From Pseudomonadota bacterium (GTDB taxonomy: Bacteria > Desulfobacterota > Desulfovibrionia > Desulfovibrionales > Desulfovibrionaceae), in the NCBI GenBank assembly GCA_023433925.1, contig JAEYTO010000109.1:1-18837 (forward strand): a DNA stretch of 18,837 nt, read 5' to 3'. Each line of letters starts with the position of its first letter. The first letter of the stretch is position 1. Under the pieces are notes generated by a model. It saw nothing but the letters and a program-made list of their open reading frames with translations. It made no database searches and was not told the origin of the DNA. Below are positions 1 to 6,506 of the stretch, one piece after another. Position numbers and translations under genes: made by a program.

Positions 1-2
1 AA

Positions 3-104
3 GCCGCGCGCGCCCTGGCCCGCGCCGTTCAGGCCGGGCGGCTCGCAAATACGGGGTGCAGGGGGATTATCCCCCTGCCGGGTGAGAGCCCGAGAGAGGG
101 CTGA
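3..104 (+). CDS. possible 3' end of a convergent gene, cut by the window edge
   Basis: A plus-strand frame is open from the left edge to a TGA at 102-104. Its first fifteen or so codons are strongly GC-ending, and it would read ARALARAVQAGRLAN near the start, a helical Ala/Arg-rich segment like those that close several TIM-barrel enzymes; thiazole synthase is one loose resemblance. If real, it overlaps the 3' end of ilvN tail to tail by about 38 bases, and its stop codon falls exactly in the loop of the 90-116 hairpin. The codons after about position 48 look less typical. Only 33 codons are visible, so no function can be given and the frame may be chance. Confidence 0.22.
   Translation, partial: AARALARAVQAGRLANTGCRGIIPLPGESPREG
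58..78 (-). terminator. perfect hairpin with the ilvN stop codon as its loop
   Basis: A 9-bp perfect inverted repeat (arms 58-66 and 70-78) encloses a three-base loop, 67-69, which is the TAA stop of ilvN on the minus strand. It is GC-rich and has no U-tract after it in either direction. It could be a terminator of a factor-dependent type or an mRNA 3'-end stabiliser. The structure is plain in the sequence; the function is inferred. Confidence 0.5.
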
Positions 105-564
105 GCCCTCTCTCGGTATTCAGCGCATCGAACGGTCCGAGCCCTTCACGTCGCGCCACGCCGAGCACGTCGCCCAGCTTGGACACCTGAAGCACGAGCT
201 GCTCCAGGCGCGCGTCGTCCGGCACGAGAAGCCATACACTCCGCCGTCCGCCGGGAGCCGGCAGGCTGAGCAGGGCCTCGACATGAAACTCGCGGCGGGC
301 CAGCAGGCCGCAGACCTGGGGCAGGGAGCCGGGATGATCGGCCACACTGATCTCGATGGCCGCCAGTGCCCGCCCTGCCGCCAATCCCGCCCCTTGCCCC
401 GCCGGATCGCCGGCGCGGCCGGCCGGCCCAGGCCAGTCTTGCGCGCCCGTGATGGCGGACCCTCCGCCTCTCCCCTCCTGCTCCTTTCCTGGCGCGACGG
501 CCGTGATCAGCGGCTCGGCCACGTCTTTCCGATCAGGCCTGGGGTCATGCGCAGGCGCGGGCAT
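67..564 (-). CDS. ilvN: acetolactate synthase small (regulatory) subunit IlvN
   Basis: This is the regulatory subunit of acetohydroxyacid synthase, which binds the IlvB catalytic subunit and carries valine feedback inhibition in the known family. An ACT domain spans about residues 68-140, with the E. coli-IlvN-like stretches HPGSLPQVCGLLARREFHVE and WLLVPDDARLEQ. E. coli IlvN is 96 residues; this product is 165 because of a roughly 67-residue Gly/Pro/Ala-rich N-terminal extension with no recognisable fold, and a short tail encoded by a hairpin. The ATG at 564 is chosen because AAGGAGG lies seven bases before it; it overlaps the end of ilvB by 20 bases, which implies translational coupling. 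An alternative is translation from an internal start nearer the ACT domain, but no better ribosome site is evident there. Confidence 0.9.
   Translation of the reverse strand: MPAPAHDPRPDRKDVAEPLITAVAPGKEQEGRGGGSAITGAQDWPGPAGRAGDPAGQGAGLAAGRALAAIEISVADHPGSLPQVCGLLARREFHVEALLSLPAPGGRRSVWLLVPDDARLEQLVLQVSKLGDVLGVARREGLGPFDALNTERGLSPLSGSHPAGG
90..116. terminator. 12-bp perfect hairpin inside the end of ilvN
   Basis: Arms 90-101 and 105-116 are perfect reverse complements (CCGAGAGAGGGC) with a three-base loop at 102-104. On the minus strand it lies 21 bases before the ilvN stop and encodes the extra C-terminal residues after the IlvN homology ends. No U-tract follows on either strand, so it is not a textbook intrinsic terminator, but it could act in both directions between convergent genes. 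It stands directly before the hairpin at 58-78. Confidence 0.55.
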
Positions 565-2311
565 GGGCTTCCTCCTTCATGCGCGGCTCGGGGACGAGCA
601 TCTCGGTGTTGGCCGCTCCGGGCGGCACCATGGGCAGCACGTGCTCGGCCGAGTCCACGCGCGCGCGGATGAGGCTCGGGCCGGGGCCGGACAACGCCCG
701 CGCCAGGGCCGCGCGCGGGTCGCGGGCCTCGTGCAGGTTGGCCGCGCGCAGGCCGAAGCCACGGGCGATCTGGCAGAAATCCACGCCCTGACGGTAGGTG
801 CAGGCATAGTTCCTGCGTCCGAAGAACAGGTCCTGCTGCTGGCGCACGAGGCCGAGGCTCGCGTTGTCCATGAGCACGATGGAGATGTTCGCGCCCTCCT
901 CCGCCGCCGTGGCCAGCTCCTGAAGATTCATTTGCAGGCTGCCGTCGCCGCTCACGAGCACGACCTTGGCCTCGGGCCTGGCCAGGGCCGCGCCGATGGC
1001 CGCGGGCAGGCCGAAGCCCATGGTGCCCAGGCCGCCGGAGGTCAGCAAGGTGCGCGGCCGGCGGAAGGGATAGTGCATGGCCGTCCACATCTGGTGCTGG
1101 CCCACGTCCGTGACGATGATGGCCTCCTCGGGGAGCATGGAGGCCAGACAGGCCAGGATGGCGCGCGGCGTGCGCAGGCTGTCATGAGGATACTGGCCGG
1201 GCGCGCCCTGGTGCGCCGCGTCCGCCATGCGGATCTGGCGCACGCGGTGCATCCAGCCCACGCGCGGGCGCTGCTTGACCATGGGCAGCAGGAGCGACAG
1301 GGCCTGGACCGCGTCCGTGGCCAGGCCCACGCTGGCCGGCTTGATCTTGCCAAGCTCGCTGGCGTCGATGTCGATGTGGATGATCTCGGCCTCGGGGCAG
1401 AAGCGCTGGGCCGCTCCCGTGGCCCGGTCGTCGAAGCGCGCGCCCACGGCCAGCAGGAGGTCGCACTCGTGCAGGACCATGTTCGTCCCGCGCGCGCCGT
1501 GCATGCCGAGCATGCCCAGGCTCAGGGGATGGTCCGCGGGCATGGCGCCCAGGCCCATGAGCGTCATGGCCGCGGGGAGCATGGCCCGCTCGGCGAGCCG
1601 CACGGCAAGACCGGACGCCCCCGAGGCCACGACCCCGCCGCCCAGGATCATGGCCGGACGGCGCGCGGCGTCGATGAGCCTGGCGGCGCGCTCAAGCGCA
1701 TCCGGCTCTGGCGCGGACGCCGGCTCGGGCAGGCCGGGCGCGGGCCAGGCCGCGAACTCGGCGATCTCCTGCTGCACGTCCTTGGGCACGTCCACGAGCA
1801 CCGGGCCGGGACGGCCCGAGGCGGCCAGGCGGAAGGCCTCGGGGATGATCGTGAGCAGCTCCGCGGCCGAGCGCGCCAGCCAGGCGTGCTTGGTGATGGG
1901 CATGGCCAGGCCGTAGGTGTCCACCTCCTGGAAGGCGTCGGTGCCCAGCAAGGCGCGCGACACCTGGCCCGTGATGCACACGAGCGGCACGGAGTCGAGC
2001 TTGGCGTCGGCGATGGCCGTGAGCAGGTTGGTCGCGCCCGGCCCGGACGTGGCCAGGCACACGCCGGGCCTGCCCGTGGCGCGGGCCATGCCCTGGGCGA
2101 TGAAGCCCGCGCCCTGCTCGTGACGGGCCAGCACGTGGCGGATGGGGCTGCGCGACAGGGCGTCGTACAGGGGCAGGTTCGCCCCGCCGGGAATGCCGGC
2201 CACCACGGACACGCCCTGGCGCTCCAGCAGGCGGACGATGATCTCCGCGCCGGTCATCCTCATCATCCCGGCCGAACCGGACACGCTGGTCATGCTGGAT
2301 TTGGGGGACAT
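545..2311 (-). CDS. ilvB: acetolactate synthase large (catalytic) subunit IlvB
   Basis: This thiamine-diphosphate enzyme joins two pyruvates to acetolactate, or pyruvate and 2-oxobutyrate to acetohydroxybutyrate, the first common step of valine, leucine and isoleucine synthesis. The 588-residue product has the GIPGGANLPLYDAL entry motif, the catalytic glutamate in RHEQGAGFIAQGMA (near residue 65), SGPGATN, the GTDAFQEVD segment, and the ThDP/magnesium motif GDGS...MDN at about 455-483. It is close to E. coli IlvB in wording throughout. The frame stays open upstream, but ATG 2311 is the start because AAGGAGA lies nine bases before it and the upstream part is the attenuator. ilvN follows with a 20-base overlap. 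Expression is most likely governed by the valine leader and terminator just upstream. Confidence 0.96.
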   Translation of the reverse strand: MSPKSSMTSVSGSAGMMRMTGAEIIVRLLERQGVSVVAGIPGGANLPLYDALSRSPIRHVLARHEQGAGFIAQGMARATGRPGVCLATSGPGATNLLTAIADAKLDSVPLVCITGQVSRALLGTDAFQEVDTYGLAMPITKHAWLARSAAELLTIIPEAFRLAASGRPGPVLVDVPKDVQQEIAEFAAWPAPGLPEPASAPEPDALERAARLIDAARRPAMILGGGVVASGASGLAVRLAERAMLPAAMTLMGLGAMPADHPLSLGMLGMHGARGTNMVLHECDLLLAVGARFDDRATGAAQRFCPEAEIIHIDIDASELGKIKPASVGLATDAVQALSLLLPMVKQRPRVGWMHRVRQIRMADAAHQGAPGQYPHDSLRTPRAILACLASMLPEEAIIVTDVGQHQMWTAMHYPFRRPRTLLTSGGLGTMGFGLPAAIGAALARPEAKVVLVSGDGSLQMNLQELATAAEEGANISIVLMDNASLGLVRQQQDLFFGRRNYACTYRQGVDFCQIARGFGLRAANLHEARDPRAALARALSGPGPSLIRARVDSAEHVLPMVPPGAANTEMLVPEPRMKEEAHARACA

Positions 2312-2370
2312 GGGGGCTCTCTCCTTCGCGCTTGTGCCGGCCTGCCTCCGGCGGGAGCCCATGAAACGGA

Positions 2371-2402
2371 AAACCCCCGCCGGCCTGCGCCGACGGGGGT
2401 TT
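2371..2402 (-). terminator. attenuator terminator of the ilvBN leader
   Basis: A 14-bp stem (arms 2389-2402 and 2371-2384, one G-U pair) with a four-base loop is followed on the minus strand by UUUUCCGUUU (about 2364-2373). It begins 22 bases after the stop codon of the valine-rich leader peptide and ends about 60 bases before ilvB. This is the position and form of an attenuator: formed when valine is plentiful, prevented when a ribosome stalls in the leader. Confidence 0.85.
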
Positions 2403-2451
2403 GGATGCTTGTCTGGACCTGTGCCTAGCCTTGCCTGCCCGCAAACGGCGC
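2387..2451 (-). promoter_or_regulatory. candidate antiterminator pairing in the ilvBN leader
   Basis: The minus-strand sequence GCGCCG (positions 2451-2446), just after the valine codons, is the exact complement of CGGCGC (2392-2387), which forms the inner 5' arm and loop edge of the terminator. A nearby GGG may add pairs with the C-run. This pairing would exclude the terminator. The complementarity is visible; the role is inferred from the standard attenuation model and the free energies have not been computed. Confidence 0.5.
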
Positions 2452-2556
2452 CATGGCGTCTACGACGCCTACGACCACGCGTACTACGACCGCTAGGCCG
2501 GCCAGGATGTCCAGGCCGGAGAAGGAGCGGATGGTGGTCGTCAGGTCGTGCCGCAC
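2425..2556 (-). CDS. ivbL: ilvBN leader peptide, IvbL-like, valine attenuator
   Basis: This 43-residue peptide contains AVVVRVVVGVV at residues 22-32, with eight valines in ten codons (positions 2490-2461), plus several leucines and isoleucines before it. E. coli IvbL has the equivalent run AVVVVRVVVVVG before the same gene pair. Four of the eight valine codons are GTA and one leucine is CTA, which should be uncommon codons in so GC-rich a genome and suit ribosome stalling. I chose the GTG at 2556 because it lies about 35 bases after the predicted transcript start; its ribosome site (GCGAGCAG) is weak, so the exact start is uncertain. The TTG at 2622 lies inside the promoter and cannot be used. 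The peptide acts as a valine sensor and probably has no function of its own. Confidence 0.82.
   Translation of the reverse strand: MRHDLTTTIRSFSGLDILAGLAVVVRVVVGVVDAMAPFAGRQG
2455..2469 (-). promoter_or_regulatory. candidate pause hairpin over the last valine codons
   Basis: GGCGTC and GACGCC form a perfect 6-bp stem with a GTA loop on the minus strand, spanning the last valine codons of the leader peptide. A ribosome stalled at these codons would melt it and leave the next segment free for the antiterminator. It corresponds to the 1:2 hairpin of classical amino-acid attenuators. Confidence 0.5.
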
Positions 2557-2593
2557 GGGCTGCTCGCAAGGTTTCGGTTTCGTTCTCGGATGG

Positions 2594-2622
2594 TGGTTAG
2601 CGCCAAAGGGCGGCGGAGTCAA
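2594..2622 (-). promoter_or_regulatory. sigma-70-type promoter of the ilvBN leader
   Basis: TTGACT (2622-2617) and TAACCA (2599-2594) are separated by exactly 17 bases. The -35 box is near consensus; the -10 box is weak. Transcription would begin near 2587, about 30 bases before the leader peptide. The -35 box begins 10 bases past the stop of the upstream gene, with no terminator between them. Confidence 0.55.
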
Positions 2623-2631
2623 CAGGTAAGG

Positions 2632-5235
2632 CTACCCCGTCCGCTGGCAGCTCTCGCCCAGGATCTGCCGCATGTCCTGCCTGAACTTGGCCGCGAACTG
2701 GGCTGCCGAGCGGCCGTCAGCCATGACCATGTCCAGCTGGCGGGTGTGCATGATCACGTAGCCGAGCACGATGAGCCGCTCTTCCATGTCACACAGGGGC
2801 AGGCCCTCCACGCGCGCGAAGCAGGCGTCCTCGCGCACGTCGCAGCGGAAGCCGTACTCCTCCAGGAAGCTCGCGATGAAGCGCACGCGCTGCACCTTGC
2901 GCTCGAAGTTGGCCGCCCCGCCCTTGAAGGAGAAGCTGGCGTAGTTCTCCTGGGCCCGCTCGCCGGCCAGGGCCTCCACGGTGCAGAAGTGGAAGCCGAA
3001 GCGCGACTGGAGGTTGGCGAAATTCTTGGAGACCATGAAGTAGTTGCGCGCGGCGTAGGCCGACTCGGACGCCGGGTCGAGGTTCGGGTTGGCCGAGGCC
3101 TCCAGGAGCACGGACATGAACCCGCGCGCGTTGATGGGCGGCGGACCGGCCCACTCCTTGGCCACCATGCCCTTCCACAGGGCCAGCATGGGCACGGAGA
3201 CGATCTCCGAGAGCTTGATGTATTTGCCCGGCACGTCATGAGCGAAGCCGTCGTCCAGGTTGATGACCCAGAACTGCATGGGCACGCCCACGAAGAGCTG
3301 CTTGGCGGCGCGCTCGGGAAACTTGTGCTCGGTGCCGAAGCGGAACATCTCCACCACGGCCTTCTCGTGGCAGAAGCGGGTGATGTCGTGCATGGACCGG
3401 CAGTTCTCGGGCCGGAACGAGGGCGCGTCCGGGTCCAGGAGCGAGAGCGGCACGATGAGCTCGGCTGCCTCGCGCAGGATGTCGTAGACCGGCGTGCCTT
3501 CCATGAAGGCCTTGGCAGGCTCGACCCTGCCCGCGGACTGCTCGCGCGCGCCGGCGTAAACCTTGCGCGCCGAGGCGTCCACGGTGACCGTGACGCCGTC
3601 CTGGAGCAGCCGGGTGGCCTCGGGAAGGTTGAGCAGCGCGGGCACGCCGAACTCGCGGGCCACGTTGGCCAGATGCCCGGCCAGGCTGCCGCTCTCGGCG
3701 ACCAGGGCCTTGGCCCTGGGCAGCAGCGCGGCCCAGCGCGGCAGGGCCTGGGCCACCACGAGCACCGCGCCGTCCGGGAAACGCATGGCGTCGGCGCCGC
3801 CGCGAGCCACGAAGACAGGGCCGATGCCGCCGCCGGGGCTTGCGGCCACTCCGCCGGCCAGGAGCACTTCATGGCCCTGGTCCTCGTCCTCGGAGACGTC
3901 CGGCGCGGGCGCGGCCTCGGCCTGGCGCAAGGGCCGGCTCTGGAGGAGCACGAGCCGGCCGTCGCGCTCCAGGGCCCATTCCATGTCCTGCGGCCCGCCG
4001 AAGAATTCCTCCAGCCGGATGGCCATGGCCCCAAGCTCCAGGAGCTTGTCGTCCGGAATGGACTGGGCCTCGGCCTCGCCGTCGGTAAGCTCCTCGCGGC
4101 AGAGGCCCTCCTCGGGGAGGCACATGTATTTGCGGACCTTGCGCGGGATGTCACGCGAGCGCACGCGCAGAGGATCACGGTCCAGGACCAGGGTATCCGC
4201 GGCGGCCACGCCGTCCACCACGGCCCTGGGCAGGCCCCAGACGGAGTTGACGTGCACGGCGTCGTCGGTCAAGTCCAGGGGATTGCACGAGTAGGCCACC
4301 CCGCCGGAGACCGCGTCGATCATGCGCATGCAGCCCACGCACATGGCCACGTCCTCGTCCGGGATGCCCTTGTTCAGGCGATAGGCCATGGCCTGGGGCG
4401 TGTACTTGCCGGCCACGACCTCCTTGTAGGCCGAGAGGATGTTGGCCTCGCCCACGTTGAGCAACGAGCGGTACTGACCCGCGAAGGAGGCTCCCAGGGT
4501 GTCCTCGCCCAGGGCGCTGGAGCGCATGGCCACATGGCCCGGCCCGTGACGGCGCGTAAGCTCGGCGAAGGCGTCAAGGATGGCCCGCTCGACCCTGGCG
4601 GGCAGATGGGCATGGGTGATGAGCTGCTGTATCTCGGCCGACAGGGCGAAGATCTCGTCCAGGCGGCTCGCGTCGGCCTTCTGGATGCATCGGTCGATTT
4701 CGGCCTGCAAGTCGTTCTCGGCCATGAACTCGGCATAGGCCGAGGCCGTGATGGCGAAGCCGTGCGGTATGGGCAGCCCGAGGCTCCGGCCGGCCTCGGC
4801 CAGGGAGGCCATCTTGGCGCCGATGAGGTCGGCATGGTCGCGGCCCGCATCCGCCAGGAACAGGACGAGCTCTCCCCGGCTCATGGCGGGCCTGCGATCG
4901 AGGATCTGGGTCACGGCCACGTGAATGCGCTGGTAGCTGGCGTAAAGGGCGTCATACTTGCCGGGCGCGAGACAGGTCATGTTCTGGATCATGCGGTAGA
5001 CCTGGGCGGCCGCGCGCGTGACTCGCGAGCGCACGAAGCGCATGCCGAAGGGCCGCGTGCCCGAGAGCATGGACTCCAGCTCGGTCATGACCTCCAGGGC
5101 GTTGTTGTTGGCCGTGAGCAGAAGCTTGAAATGGTGGTAACGGGCCCGGAAATCGTCGCGCAGATCCTCGGCCGAGACTCGCGGCTCGTCCGGCTCGCTC
5201 TTGATGATGCCGCGGAGAAAAGAGATCAGGCCCAT
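2632..5235 (-). CDS. PEP-synthase-like ATP-grasp/phosphohistidine protein with an unfamiliar C-terminal half
   Basis: The 867-residue product carries a PEP/pyruvate dikinase-type nucleotide-binding domain (about residues 135-436; RSSALGEDTLGASFAGQY at 238-255 and the terminal LLQSRP) and then a swivelling phosphohistidine domain (about 455-560; predicted phospho-His521 in ESGSLAGHLANVAREFG). In PEP synthase these are followed by a TIM barrel that binds pyruvate. Here about 290 other residues follow (rich in Phe and Met, with SFSFKGGAANFERK), which I do not recognise. Residues 1-130 are also unassigned and look helical. It may move phosphate from ATP to a partner or another small molecule; PEP formation is not supported. 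TAGGAACAC precedes ATG 5235, 23 bases after the upstream receiver gene, so the two are probably co-transcribed. Confidence 0.85.
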   Translation of the reverse strand: MGLISFLRGIIKSEPDEPRVSAEDLRDDFRARYHHFKLLLTANNNALEVMTELESMLSGTRPFGMRFVRSRVTRAAAQVYRMIQNMTCLAPGKYDALYASYQRIHVAVTQILDRRPAMSRGELVLFLADAGRDHADLIGAKMASLAEAGRSLGLPIPHGFAITASAYAEFMAENDLQAEIDRCIQKADASRLDEIFALSAEIQQLITHAHLPARVERAILDAFAELTRRHGPGHVAMRSSALGEDTLGASFAGQYRSLLNVGEANILSAYKEVVAGKYTPQAMAYRLNKGIPDEDVAMCVGCMRMIDAVSGGVAYSCNPLDLTDDAVHVNSVWGLPRAVVDGVAAADTLVLDRDPLRVRSRDIPRKVRKYMCLPEEGLCREELTDGEAEAQSIPDDKLLELGAMAIRLEEFFGGPQDMEWALERDGRLVLLQSRPLRQAEAAPAPDVSEDEDQGHEVLLAGGVAASPGGGIGPVFVARGGADAMRFPDGAVLVVAQALPRWAALLPRAKALVAESGSLAGHLANVAREFGVPALLNLPEATRLLQDGVTVTVDASARKVYAGAREQSAGRVEPAKAFMEGTPVYDILREAAELIVPLSLLDPDAPSFRPENCRSMHDITRFCHEKAVVEMFRFGTEHKFPERAAKQLFVGVPMQFWVINLDDGFAHDVPGKYIKLSEIVSVPMLALWKGMVAKEWAGPPPINARGFMSVLLEASANPNLDPASESAYAARNYFMVSKNFANLQSRFGFHFCTVEALAGERAQENYASFSFKGGAANFERKVQRVRFIASFLEEYGFRCDVREDACFARVEGLPLCDMEERLIVLGYVIMHTRQLDMVMADGRSAAQFAAKFRQDMRQILGESCQRTG

Positions 5236-5258
5236 GTGTTCCTACCGGGAAAGACAGT

Positions 5259-5702
5259 TTATGCGGAGGCCTTGCCCTCGCCCATGGACTTGAGCTTCTC
5301 CTTCTCGCGGGCGATGCGCCGCTCGGCCAGGCGCTTGCGGTTCAGGGCGTCCTCGATCTTGTAGCGCAGCTCGTCCACGTCCGCGGGCTTCATGAGATAG
5401 TCGAAGGCCCCGAGCTCCATGCCGCTGATGGCCACGTCCAGGCTCGCGTGGCCCGTGAGCAGGACCACCTCCACCAGCGGAAAGCGCTCCTTGATCTTGC
5501 GCAGGCAATCGATGCCATCCATGCCGGGCATCTTCACGTCCAGGACCACCACGTCCACGGGGTTCTCCGCCAGGTAGTCCAGAGCCGCGCCGCCGCTGTA
5601 GCGGGCGGCCGCGTCCATGCCGCGCTTGCCAAGGCGCTTGACCAGCGTGTCGGCGAAATCGGTTTCGTCGTCCACCAGGAGCAGCTTGCCGGGTCCTTCC
5701 AT
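5259..5702 (-). CDS. single-domain response regulator with a basic helical tail
   Basis: A CheY-like receiver of 147 residues. The acid pair is D11/D12, the phospho-acceptor D55 (VVLDVKMPGMDGID), the switch threonine T83 (LLTGHAS) and the conserved lysine K105 (DYLMKPAD). A charged helix (about 118-147) follows, and no DNA-binding or enzyme domain. It closely resembles the receiver at 8279-8713, with VKMPGMDGI, GHA and GAFDYLMKP in both, so one is probably a duplicate of the other. AAGGAG precedes two adjacent ATGs (5705 and 5702); 5702 has the better spacing. It is separated from the permease genes by a terminator and sits directly before the PEP-synthase-like gene, which makes that protein a candidate target. 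Confidence 0.93.
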   Translation of the reverse strand: MEGPGKLLLVDDETDFADTLVKRLGKRGMDAAARYSGGAALDYLAENPVDVVVLDVKMPGMDGIDCLRKIKERFPLVEVVLLTGHASLDVAISGMELGAFDYLMKPADVDELRYKIEDALNRKRLAERRIAREKEKLKSMGEGKASA

Positions 5703-5723
5703 CATCGTCTCCTTCGGTCCGGT

Positions 5724-5765
5724 CAAAAAATACCGGCCGCCCGCTCCGGACGGGCGGGCGGCCGG
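5724..5765 (-). terminator. intrinsic terminator within the operon
   Basis: A 12-bp GC-rich stem (arms 5754-5765 and 5733-5744) is followed on the minus strand by TATTTTTTG (about 5732-5724). It lies 15 bases past the stop of the membrane-protein gene and about 20 bases before the next receiver gene. It probably reduces, rather than abolishes, read-through to the receiver and PEP-synthase-like genes, since no clear promoter is seen between. Confidence 0.8.
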
Positions 5766-5780
5766 AGTTCACGGATCGGT

Positions 5781-6491
5781 TTAGGCCTCTTTCTTGGCGC
5801 CCTTCTTCATGACGAGCCCCATGCCCTCGCAAAGATAGAAGATAGCATATCCCCACCACAGGGTGTAGGCAACGTAGAAGATCAGCGAGAAAGTCAGAAT
5901 GCCCCAGTTGGAGGCGGCGCTGATGGGATCGATGCCATAGTAGTTGTAGGCCACCTCGATGCCCTTGCTCTTCACCTTGTTCAGCACGGCCGCGGGCGTG
6001 AAGACTTCCTGGCGCTTGAGGTCCTTGTCCATGGCGCCGTAGATGAGCCACCAGGTGTACATGGCCGAGCGCTCCGGGATTCCGTAACGCGCCTGCACCT
6101 CGTCACCCTTGTTGTAGAACATGGCGTCGGCGTCGCGCAGGGAGGCGGCCATCATCTGGCCGATATCGCCCTGGACGTTGAGCTTGCCGCCATCCACCTG
6201 CACGGTCATGCCCGCGCCCGTGAGCAGAGTCTCGGCGTAGCGGTTGAAGTTCTCGCCGCCCAGCCCGAAGCTCGTGTTAACGGCGGCGCCGTTCTGGGAC
6301 TCAGCCAATTTGAACATCTCGGGCATGTAGTAGGACGAATCCTTGGAGATGCGGTTGAACAGTCGGTCCGAGGCCTGGAAGGCGTTCTCGTTGTGCTCGA
6401 AGAGCGGCATGAACATGGTGAACATGACCGCCGCGAAAACCACGGCCATGAACATACCCAGGGTGAAATGCTTCTTGTCGGTTATAAGCAT
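5781..6491 (-). CDS. conserved-looking two-helix membrane protein, function unknown
   Basis: The 236-residue product has a hydrophobic segment near residues 10-30 (Met/Phe/Val-rich), a polar region of about 160 residues probably outside the cytoplasm, and a second hydrophobic segment near 192-222 rich in Tyr and Trp, ending in a basic tail KKGAKKEA. No catalytic motif is evident. AGGAGG stands six bases before ATG 6491, and the permease gene ends only 15 bases upstream, so the two are translated from one transcript. The pairing suggests a permease accessory subunit or a periplasmic sensor or binding module. That role is inferred from position only; I do not recognise the family. Confidence 0.85.
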   Translation of the reverse strand: MLITDKKHFTLGMFMAVVFAAVMFTMFMPLFEHNENAFQASDRLFNRISKDSSYYMPEMFKLAESQNGAAVNTSFGLGGENFNRYAETLLTGAGMTVQVDGGKLNVQGDIGQMMAASLRDADAMFYNKGDEVQARYGIPERSAMYTWWLIYGAMDKDLKRQEVFTPAAVLNKVKSKGIEVAYNYYGIDPISAASNWGILTFSLIFYVAYTLWWGYAIFYLCEGMGLVMKKGAKKEA

Positions 6492-6506
6492 GACAGGCCT
6501 CCTGTA

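Noticed and set aside
356..2428. A 690-codon open frame on the plus strand opposite ilvB
   Set aside because: It mirrors ilvB codon by codon, is rich in His, Arg, Gly and Ala as expected for antisense of GC-rich genes, and shows no domain or plausible ribosome site.
2548..5364. A 938-codon open frame on the plus strand opposite the PEP-synthase-like gene
   Set aside because: The same antisense effect of GC-rich third positions; the minus-strand frame has clear ATP-grasp and phosphohistidine motifs.
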